Positions 16,954-23,344 of a stretch of 64,000 nt of DNA are shown here, piece after piece (the first letter of the stretch is position 1; the number at the start of each line of letters is the position of its first letter). The stretch lies in the NCBI GenBank assembly GCA_964412015.1, contig CAYPMO010000005.1:89831-153830 (forward strand), read 5' to 3'. The stretch is from SZUA-318 sp964412015. Its GTDB lineage: Bacteria > Gemmatimonadota > Gemmatimonadetes > Longimicrobiales > Gaopeijiaceae. The notes under the pieces are model-generated. The model ran no database searches. It was not told the origin of the DNA and was given only the letters and a program-made list of their open reading frames with translations. A program made the translations under genes and the position numbers.

Positions 16954-17376
16954 CTAATTCCTGTCTCCCCCCGGGTCGCGCTCGGCGTGTTGCCGATCCC
17001 GCTCGGCGACCAGGGAGTCGTACGCTCGGGCCTGCTCGGGCGTGAGCATGCTCTTGATGGCCTCGCGGGTCTCCTCGACCAGCGCGCTGTAGCGTGGATC
17101 GTAGGCCGCGTTGAACTCCGCGTGGAGCGCTTTCATCGCGTTCTGGTACTCGGCTACGATCGAGTCGATCGCGATCCTCTGGGCGTCGCTCGGCCCAACC
17201 TGCTCGTACATCGGCCGGCGCCGGCCCCCGTCCTCCCGTTCCTTGGAGGGTGTGGACTCGGCCGCCGGGGAGGCGACGATCGAGCGATCGGCCGCCATCC
17301 CGAGCAGGACGCCCGCGCCGAAGACCGCGGCCAACACCACGACCGTCATGAGACGTGTACGCATGAGCTTGTCCAT
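16954..17376 (-). CDS. Spy/CpxP-like (LTXXQ-type) periplasmic protein
   Basis: The 140-residue protein has an N-terminal membrane or signal segment (RTRLMTVVVLAAVFGAGVLL), then an all-helical domain with the repeated pattern of Spy/CpxP/ZraP-type proteins. One half ends around GPSDAQRIAIDSI and the second has MLTPEQARAYDSL (LTPEQ at 111-115). Known members act as periplasmic chaperones or metal/stress sensors. The ATG shares one base with the preceding stop (TGATG), so it is coupled to the membrane regulator gene. Its place inside an ECF-efflux operon suggests it senses the stress that the pump relieves; that is inferred. Confidence 0.7.
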   Translation of the reverse strand: MDKLMRTRLMTVVVLAAVFGAGVLLGMAADRSIVASPAAESTPSKEREDGGRRRPMYEQVGPSDAQRIAIDSIVAEYQNAMKALHAEFNAAYDPRYSALVEETREAIKSMLTPEQARAYDSLVAERDRQHAERDPGGDRN

Positions 17377-17798
17377 CAGAACCTCGCCGCCGCCAACAAG
17401 ACGGAGGCCTCCGCGGCTGCACGGTTCAAGGCTTCGGGAATGGTCTCGGATTCCATCCCGGCCACGAGCACCTCCTCGAGCGTGACGCTCCCGTCAGGGC
17501 GCAGATGGACCGGCCACCCCTCGATCAGGGCGAGCGCGGCGATCGCCGCGGCCAGGACCGCCGTCGGTACGAGCGCCCTCGCCCAACCCGCCAAGACGTC
17601 ACCGACCGTGAGGTCCAGCAGCATCCTCCTGCGAGCCAGCTCGGGGGCGGCCGCTCGCATCACGCGGTTCTGAAACCGACGCCAGTAGTCCCGATCGGTC
17701 GTCGCCGGATCCACCGGTGCGAGCGCCGCCGCGATCCGCATGTCGCGTCCGGACTCGTCCGATGGTTGTTCGGAATCCCTCGAGGATCTGTTCATCAC
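17376..17798 (-). CDS. Single-pass membrane protein, candidate anti-sigma factor
   Basis: A 140-residue protein with a soluble N-terminal half (YWRRFQNRVMRAAAPELARR), one transmembrane helix (about residues 72-92, WARALVPTAVLAAAIAALAL) and a short outer segment. It lacks the HxxxCxxC zinc motif, so identification as an anti-sigma factor rests on position. It is coupled by ATGA to the ECF sigma gene upstream and by TGATG to the Spy-like gene downstream. Comparable short membrane proteins accompany ECF sigma factors in other genomes. It could instead be a simple membrane accessory protein. Confidence 0.55.
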   Translation of the reverse strand: MMNRSSRDSEQPSDESGRDMRIAAALAPVDPATTDRDYWRRFQNRVMRAAAPELARRRMLLDLTVGDVLAGWARALVPTAVLAAAIAALALIEGWPVHLRPDGSVTLEEVLVAGMESETIPEALNRAAAEASVLLAAARF

Positions 17799-18376
17799 AG
17801 GCTCCTTCTTCCGTCCTCCACGATCTCACGCGCTCCCAAGACATCCCTGAGGGCCCTGCGAGCGAAGTGCAGGTGCGAGCGGACCGTGCCCGATGGAAGG
17901 CCCAGACGGTCCGCGATCTCTCGATGTTTCCACCCCTCCAGGTCATGAAGGAGCACGATCTCCCTCTGGACTTCCGAGAGGCCGTTCAGGGCCTCCCGGA
18001 GCACTGCCTGCAACTCCGAACGTTCCGCCTCCCGGTCGGGTGTCGGCGTCCGTGTGCTCGCCGACATCGGCACGGGGTCCGTCTCCCGGAGGCTCTCCCT
18101 GCGGACCAGATTCTTCGACCGATTCCGCACGATCGTCATGAGCCAACCCGCGAACCGCTCCGGGCTCCTGCACTCCTCGAGGCGCTCCAGGGCGACCAGG
18201 AACGACTCCTGCGCCGCGTCCTCGGCGTCCTCGCGGCTCCCTGTGACCGAGTACGCAACGGCGTAAGCGGCGCGCCGGTACTTCTGGACGAGGAGTCCGA
18301 ACGCACCCTCGTCACCGCGCCTCGCGCTGCGGACCAGATCGCCGTCGTCCGTCGTCCGGGACCTACTCAAGGACAC
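17795..18376 (-). CDS. ECF-family RNA polymerase sigma factor
   Basis: A 193-residue sigma factor: region 2 about residues 12-85 (DLVRSARRGDEGAFGLLVQK, EDAAQESFLVALERLEE, FAGWLMTIVRNRSKNLVRR) and region 4 about 120-180 (LNGLSEVQREIVLLHDLEGW, HREIADRLGLPSGTVRSHL). The start is GTG. It heads a six-gene minus-strand operon: membrane regulator, Spy-like protein, ABC ATPase, MacA-like adaptor and permease. A promoter-like pair TAAC/CGTCTAA lies about 90 bases upstream, fitting self-activation. Confidence 0.92.
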   Translation of the reverse strand: MSLSRSRTTDDGDLVRSARRGDEGAFGLLVQKYRRAAYAVAYSVTGSREDAEDAAQESFLVALERLEECRSPERFAGWLMTIVRNRSKNLVRRESLRETDPVPMSASTRTPTPDREAERSELQAVLREALNGLSEVQREIVLLHDLEGWKHREIADRLGLPSGTVRSHLHFARRALRDVLGAREIVEDGRRSL

Positions 18377-18466
18377 CGCCGCGTCACACCGTGTTGAAGG
18401 CCACCGTCAACGCCCGGTTCCGATCCCGGAACGTGCGGTCGAGCACTTCGTCTACCCATCTGGATC

Positions 18467-18494
18467 TTAGACGGTCCTGGCGGGGCGGGCGTTA
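18467..18494 (-). promoter_or_regulatory. Candidate ECF-type promoter of the sigma/MacAB operon
   Basis: Reading toward the sigma gene, TAAC (18494-18491) is followed after 17 bases by CGTCTAA (18473-18467). An AAC-containing -35 and a CGTC/TCTAA -10 at this spacing are typical of promoters read by ECF sigma factors. The leader to the GTG would be about 90 bases. Only one site is seen, so this is a suggestion, not proof. Confidence 0.35.
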
Positions 18495-18504
18495 GAACGC
18501 CGTG

Positions 18505-18939
18505 TCAGCCCTCCTTCCCACGTTTCCCCGCGATCTCGCCGAAGAACGGCTTGCGCTCTCCGGACGGCCGGGGCACCCGCCCCGCGTGCCACGCGGTGAG
18601 AAGCTCGGACTCGGTCAGGTCCGCGAGGTCACGGCCGACGACGAGGGCTTCGCGCCGCGGCTCGGATGGTTCGTCCGCATCGAAGAATCCGAGGAGCAGG
18701 AACGGCGTCCGGGCCGACGAGGGCCCCGAGACCGAGCGACCGAGAACGCGCACCGTCCATCGCTCGTCACCGGTCCGCAGCTCGGCGTCGGTGGCGCTCC
18801 GTCCCGCCTCGGGTGGCGCTGGGAGCGGGGCCGCCACCGCGCGCACCGGAGTCGGAGTCGTCGGCGCGGCGCCGCGGCCGTCGGGAGCCTCCGGGCGGGT
18901 GCCCTCGGGAGCCGAACCCGCGATGTCCGCTGCGTCCAT
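18505..18939 (-). CDS. Hypothetical protein next to a PqqD-like gene
   Basis: A 144-residue protein with a proline/alanine-rich N-terminal third (APTTPTPVRAVAAPLPAPP). A more ordered part follows: ERWTVRVLGRSVSG, TPFLLLGFFDADEPSEPRRE and DLTESELLTAWHAGRVP. It ends in a basic tail. There is no signal peptide or membrane helix, and no family is recognised. The beta-strand pattern followed by a helix could be a small regulatory or binding domain. It is divergent from the PqqD-like gene 94 bases away, and the two may be functionally linked. Confidence 0.5.
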   Translation of the reverse strand: MDAADIAGSAPEGTRPEAPDGRGAAPTTPTPVRAVAAPLPAPPEAGRSATDAELRTGDERWTVRVLGRSVSGPSSARTPFLLLGFFDADEPSEPRREALVVGRDLADLTESELLTAWHAGRVPRPSGERKPFFGEIAGKRGKEG

Positions 18940-19033
18940 GGTGCGCTCCGATCCGTGCGGGAGACCTGGCGTCCTCGCCCAAGATGGCTCCCGGTATGCC
19001 CTTGATCCACCCCACGCCGCTCGGCATCGTTCC

Positions 19034-19324
19034 ATGGTGGCTTCCCCCACCTCCCCCTTCCCTTCGGGGTGGCGTCCCCGCCCCCGTGACGACGTGGTCT
19101 TCCGTCGCGTGGGCGAGGACTGGGTTCTCTTCGACCCCGTGGACCAGCGCATCCACGTCCTGGACCTGACCGCGGCCCTGGTCTGGTCCTTCTGCACCGG
19201 TGAACAGGATGTCCCCTCCGTGGAACGGCAGGTCCGCGAAGCCTTCGGCATCGCCGTGGAGGATCCCAAGGTGCTCGACGCTCTCCGGGGTTTCCTCGAC
19301 GCGGGTCTCCTGATCTCGCCGTGA
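19034..19324 (+). CDS. PqqD-family peptide-binding protein
   Basis: The 96-residue protein fits the PqqD/RiPP recognition element fold: three N-terminal strands (DDVVFRRVGEDWVLFDPVDQ, RIHVLDLTAALVWSFC) followed by a winged-helix-like set of helices (VERQVREAFGI, VLDALRGFLDAGLL). PqqD-like domains bind leader peptides of ribosomally made modified peptides, or partner proteins such as HPr-kinase-related enzymes. No radical SAM enzyme, peptidase or precursor peptide is visible beside it, so it appears orphaned. The ATG at 19034 was chosen to give the normal length. Confidence 0.72.
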   Translation: MVASPTSPFPSGWRPRPRDDVVFRRVGEDWVLFDPVDQRIHVLDLTAALVWSFCTGEQDVPSVERQVREAFGIAVEDPKVLDALRGFLDAGLLISP

Positions 19325-19367
19325 GCGTCGCTGGGGCCGCCCGAGGTCGAGGCCTCGCCATACGGAC

Positions 19368-19835
19368 CTACGAGCCCGTGGCAGGAGCACCGTGGCCCGC
19401 CTCGGGATCGATGAACGCGGGCCAGGCGCTCCCGAACTCGTCGCTCTCGAAGACCCGCACCTCGAGCACCCGGAGAGGGCGCTCCAGGCGCTCGGCGAGC
19501 CGACTGTAGATCCAGCGCGCGAGGTTCTCGGTCGACGGGGTCATGCGGCCCTGGGCCACGTCGGGGACGAGCGCGTTCAGGTCGCCTCCTTCCCACCCCG
19601 CGAGCACCACCCCGATGTCCGCGTCCAGCGCACCCACGTCCGCGCACCACCCTGTTTCGGCATCCACCGGCCCGGCGACGTGGACCTCGACGCGCCAGTC
19701 GTGCACGTGCGGGTCCGACTGGGCGCGGAACACCCGGCGGTTCCGTTCCGCGGGCCAGTCGGGACGCCAATAACGGTGCGTCGCGCGGAACCGTAGCGTC
19801 CGGATGAGCCGAGCCTCATGGAGTCGTGCCGCCAC
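19368..19835 (-). CDS. 6-pyruvoyltetrahydropterin synthase / QueD-like protein, atypical active site
   Basis: A 155-residue T-fold protein. The zinc histidines are present: H20 in FRATHRYW, and H43 and H45 in DPHVHDW. GPVDAETGWCADVGALD and TPSTENLARWIYSRL are typical PTPS/QueD segments. Two usual active-site features look absent: the cysteine four residues before the HxH pair is Q39 here, and the LDH histidine region reads WEGGDLNAL. It may therefore be a noncanonical member with a changed reaction. QueD makes 6-carboxytetrahydropterin for queuosine; no other queuosine gene is adjacent. It diverges from the acyl-CoA synthetase gene. Confidence 0.72.
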   Translation of the reverse strand: MAARLHEARLIRTLRFRATHRYWRPDWPAERNRRVFRAQSDPHVHDWRVEVHVAGPVDAETGWCADVGALDADIGVVLAGWEGGDLNALVPDVAQGRMTPSTENLARWIYSRLAERLERPLRVLEVRVFESDEFGSAWPAFIDPEAGHGAPATGS

Positions 19836-19919
19836 CTGTGCCCCTTCCTTCCGGGATACACCCCCGGCTAGTGTGAGGACCTACCCATCATCCTCGCCCA
19901 CGCCTTCGCGGAGCGACCC

Positions 19920-22049
19920 ATGCCTTCGTTCCTGGACCCCCTGTTCCGCGCCAGGTCCGTCGCCGTGGTGGGCGCCAGTCGCCGTCCCAACACGATCGGC
20001 CACCAGATCCTAGACAACCTGCTCAGTCACGGCTACACCGGAGTCGTATACCCGGTGAACCCCAGCGCCACCGCGGTCCACTCGATCGCCGCGTATCCGT
20101 CCGTGAAAGACATCCCCGGACCCGTGGACATGGCCGTGATCGTCGTTCCCAAGGATCACGTCCAGGCCGTGGTCGAGGAGTGTGCGGAAAAGGGCGTCAA
20201 GGGCCTCGTGGTCATCTCCGCGGGGTTCAAGGAAGTGGGCGGCGAGGGTGTCGAGCGCGAAGCCCGCCTGATGGAGGTCGTGACAGGTCACGACATGCGG
20301 ATGATCGGCCCGAACTGCATGGGGATCCAGAACACCGAGCCGGAGTTCAGCCTGAATGCCACATTCGCGCCCTCGTTCCCGCCGCCGGGACCCACGTGCT
20401 TCCTGAGCCAGTCGGGCGCGATGGGCGTCACGATCCTGGACTACGCGCGCGAGTACGGCATCGGAATCCACCAGTTCGCATCCGTAGGAAACAAAGCCGA
20501 CGTGAACGGCAACGACCTGCTGGAGCAGTGGGAGGACGACCCGGGCGCGAAGGTCATCTTGATGTACCTCGAGAACTTCGGCGAACCGCGACGGTTCACC
20601 CGCCTGGCGCGCCGGATCACGCGCACGAAGCCGATCGTCGTCGTGAAGTCGGGGCGCACGAAGTCCGGGGCCCGCGCCGCGGCGTCGCATACGGGCGCGC
20701 TGGCCGGTATCGACGTGACCATCGACGCGCTCCTGGCCCAATGCGGCGTCCTGCGCGCCGGCTCGGTGGGCGAGTTGTTCGACATCGCCATGGCGCTCGA
20801 GGATCAGCCCATTCCGAAAGGGAATCGAGTGGCCATCGTGACGAACGCGGGAGGCCCCGGAATCATGATCGCCGACGCCTGCGAGGCGTTCGGGCTCGAG
20901 GTCGCGGAGCTCACCAAGGAGACCCAGACCCGGCTCCGGGAGGTGTTCCCCGCCGAGGCCTCGGTGCGGAATCCCGTGGACATGATCGCTTCGGCCACCG
21001 CCGCGGGGTACAAGGTGGCCCTGGCCGCCGTCCTCGACGACCCCAACGTGGACGCCGCGATCGCGGCGTTCGTGCCCCCCCTCGGCGTACAGCAGATCGA
21101 CGTGGCCCGCGCCATCGTCGACGTCAACAACGCGCGGCGGGGGGCGGACAAGCCGATCCTGGCCGTCCTGATGGGGCGCCATGGCTTCCCGGAGGGACGC
21201 GCCGAGTTGAACGAGGCCGGGGTGCCCGGCTACATCTTCCCCGAATCGGCGGCGCGGGCCCTCGCCGCGCTCGTCCGGTACCGCCAGTGGCTGGACACCC
21301 CCGTCTCCGAGCCGACCCGGTTCGAGGTGGACGAAGCGGAGGCCCGCGCGATCCTGGAGGGGGCTCTCGCGGACGGCCGGACCCGCCTGAAGGAGTACGA
21401 AGCGCTGGACCTGCTCGAGGCATACGGGATCCCGGTCGTGAAGCACCGTATGGCCACGACGCACGCCGAGGCCCGGGGGGCCGCGGAGAACATCGGCTAT
21501 CCGGTCGTGCTGAAGGCGGTCGCGGCCGGCGTGGTCCACAAGAGCGACGTGGGCGCCGTGCGTGTGGACATCCGCACGCCCGAAGAGCTGGATGTCGCGT
21601 TCGGCGACATGGTCCGTCGCATGGGCGAGGCCCATCTGGACCTGGAGGGGATCCTCATCGAGAAGTTCGTGTCCGGCGGCCGCGAGACGATCGTCGGCAT
21701 GACCACGGACCCATCCGTGGGGCCGATCCTCATGTTCGGCATCGGGGGGATCTACGTGGAGGCCCTCAAGGACGTGGCGTTCCGGCTGGCGCCGGTCAAC
21801 GAGCACGACGCGCGGGAGATGTTGGATTCGATCCGCGGGGCCCGGCTCTTGCAGGAGTATCGCGGGGGGGCGGTGGACCGCGACGCGCTGGTGGAGACCG
21901 TCCAGCGCATCTCGCAGCTCGTCGGGGACCACCCGGAGATCTCCGAGATGGACATCAACCCGTTCCTCGCGTTCCCCGAGGGGGGCCTCGCCGTCGACGC
22001 GCGCTTCTCGCTCTGGCCCCCGCACGAGGAGCGGCGCGAGGTGCGGTGA
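19920..22049 (+). CDS. ADP-forming acetate/acyl-CoA ligase (fused alpha-beta)
   Basis: A 709-residue protein with the full NDP-forming acyl-CoA synthetase order: a CoA-binding Rossmann domain (SVAVVGASRRPNTIGHQIL), two succinyl-CoA-ligase-like domains (MRMIGPNCMG, FLSQSGAMGVTILDYA, and the phosphohistidine region GARAAASHTGALAG), then an ATP-grasp domain (from about residue 490, YEALDLLEAYGIPVVKH) with GVVHKSDVGAVRVD. It interconverts acyl-CoA plus ADP and phosphate with acid, CoA and ATP. There is no C-terminal acetyltransferase domain of the Pat type. A GGAG site lies seven bases before the ATG. Confidence 0.9.
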   Translation: MPSFLDPLFRARSVAVVGASRRPNTIGHQILDNLLSHGYTGVVYPVNPSATAVHSIAAYPSVKDIPGPVDMAVIVVPKDHVQAVVEECAEKGVKGLVVISAGFKEVGGEGVEREARLMEVVTGHDMRMIGPNCMGIQNTEPEFSLNATFAPSFPPPGPTCFLSQSGAMGVTILDYAREYGIGIHQFASVGNKADVNGNDLLEQWEDDPGAKVILMYLENFGEPRRFTRLARRITRTKPIVVVKSGRTKSGARAAASHTGALAGIDVTIDALLAQCGVLRAGSVGELFDIAMALEDQPIPKGNRVAIVTNAGGPGIMIADACEAFGLEVAELTKETQTRLREVFPAEASVRNPVDMIASATAAGYKVALAAVLDDPNVDAAIAAFVPPLGVQQIDVARAIVDVNNARRGADKPILAVLMGRHGFPEGRAELNEAGVPGYIFPESAARALAALVRYRQWLDTPVSEPTRFEVDEAEARAILEGALADGRTRLKEYEALDLLEAYGIPVVKHRMATTHAEARGAAENIGYPVVLKAVAAGVVHKSDVGAVRVDIRTPEELDVAFGDMVRRMGEAHLDLEGILIEKFVSGGRETIVGMTTDPSVGPILMFGIGGIYVEALKDVAFRLAPVNEHDAREMLDSIRGARLLQEYRGGAVDRDALVETVQRISQLVGDHPEISEMDINPFLAFPEGGLAVDARFSLWPPHEERREVR

Positions 22050-22157
22050 GGCGCCTCGAGCCGAACGGGCTGTTGCAGGAAAACGCGGTTTCCCCCCTTT
22101 TATAGGGCCTTTCGACAGACCGTCCCGGCGACTCCCGAACCCCGAACCTGCGCGGGC

Positions 22158-22628
22158 ATGAACGATCTCGACGACAGCGAGCTTCAAGCCAAGCGGGAGT
22201 ACGCTCAGCTCCTACGGCTCCACGAGCGGGTGCTGGTCCAGCTCCAGCGCACCCTGGAGGAGCTCACGTCCCTGCAGACAGCGGCGTTGCTGAAGGACAT
22301 CCGCACGCGCACCGGAACCGAGCCCGACCTGACCGCCATCACGGCCGCGGTGGAAGAGTCCATCCGGGCGCTGAAGCTCAGCGAGTCGGACATCCGCCAG
22401 GAGATCATGAAGCACCATCGGGCCCTCGACGTGGCGGGCGCGGACAACCTTCCGGCGCACCTCCAGCGGTTTCTGGCCGAACGCGCGGAGATGCCCGGGT
22501 TCACCTACGCGGTCGTGCAGGACGAGGTGCGCGGCTGGGTGATCTGCTGGAAGGAATACACGCCCAAGGGGACCGTGCGCGGGTACGGGCAGTTCTACGA
22601 GCGGCCGTACGCATACATCGAGGACTGA
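22158..22628 (+). CDS. Conserved-looking hypothetical protein with helical N-terminal half
   Basis: A 156-residue soluble protein. Residues 8-95 are strongly helical and coiled-coil-like (REYAQLLRLHERVLVQLQRT, VEESIRALKLSESDIRQEIM). The last 45 residues look like a small beta domain rich in aromatics (PGFTYAVVQDEVRGWVICWK, RGYGQFYERPYAYIED). No family or catalytic motif is recognised. It converges with the HNH endonuclease gene 20 bases away and follows the acyl-CoA synthetase after a short A+T-richer gap. Confidence 0.55.
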   Translation: MNDLDDSELQAKREYAQLLRLHERVLVQLQRTLEELTSLQTAALLKDIRTRTGTEPDLTAITAAVEESIRALKLSESDIRQEIMKHHRALDVAGADNLPAHLQRFLAERAEMPGFTYAVVQDEVRGWVICWKEYTPKGTVRGYGQFYERPYAYIED

Positions 22629-22648
22629 CGAAAGCGCACCCCGCGGGA

Positions 22649-23212
22649 TCAGGCCTCGGGGACGATGCCGCCTAGCGCCTCCAGAGCATCCTCCCCGTAG
22701 AACATCCGCACATACTTGGCCTGGATCGCGGTCACCTTCCGCACGGCCCAGACCAGGTGGACGTAGTTCGGCTCGCGGGGCACGGAGCGCAGACGCATGC
22801 CGGCCTCTTCGGGTGTCCGGTTCCCCTTCCGGTTGTTACACGGCGAGCAGCTCGTAACCACGTTGTCCCATGTGTTCTTGCCGCCGCGGGACGTCGGGAG
22901 GATGTGGTCCCTGGTGAGGAACTGCCGTCCGCGGAGCTCGCTCGAGTGCTTCCCGCAGTACTGGCAGGAGTAATCGTCCCGCGCGAAGAGGAAGGTGTTG
23001 GTGACCTGGCGGCGGAACCGGCGGGGGACATGGACGAAGCGCACCAGGCGGATCACGGAGGGACAGGGCAACACCCGTCTCGCGGACCGGAAGCGTCTGC
23101 TCCCGTCCACCTCCAGTACTTCCGCTTTGCCGTCGAGCACCAATCGGACCGCACGTCTCTGCGGAACGATGGTAAGAGGCTCATACGAGGCGTTCAGCGC
23201 CAGGCAGCCCAC
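22649..23212 (-). CDS. HNH endonuclease
   Basis: The 187-residue protein opens with a family-typical strand-rich region (GCLALNASYEPLTIVPQRRA, VRLVLDGKAEVLEV). The HNH core carries a zinc knuckle (CQYCGKHSSELRG), the catalytic RDHILPTSRGGKNTWDN segment and CSPCNNRKGNRTP. Members are widespread, often chromosomal and not tied to introns; the role is probably DNA cleavage or repair, but the target is unknown. The GTG at 23212 has a GGGGAGG site just upstream and matches the usual family N-terminus. An in-frame ATG at 23272 would add 20 residues. Confidence 0.85.
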   Translation of the reverse strand: MGCLALNASYEPLTIVPQRRAVRLVLDGKAEVLEVDGSRRFRSARRVLPCPSVIRLVRFVHVPRRFRRQVTNTFLFARDDYSCQYCGKHSSELRGRQFLTRDHILPTSRGGKNTWDNVVTSCSPCNNRKGNRTPEEAGMRLRSVPREPNYVHLVWAVRKVTAIQAKYVRMFYGEDALEALGGIVPEA

Positions 23213-23344
23213 GATACCTCCCCAACTCCCGATCCCAACGGTGGTGTCGCGTGGGACCACGTTCCCGAACATATACCGACAGCGGCGCGCCGTGCAATCC
23301 ACCCCGGCCCGTGAAGCCCGCGACGCATCCAGGGACACGCCGCC

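Noticed and set aside
22078..22093. Terminator hairpin after the acyl-CoA synthetase (GGAAA/TTTCC)
   Set aside because: The stem has only five pairs and the T-tract is short and comes after several Cs; too weak to call.
22050..22157. tRNA or small RNA gene in the gap
   Set aside because: No cloverleaf or conserved tRNA elements are present in this gap or in other gaps of the window.
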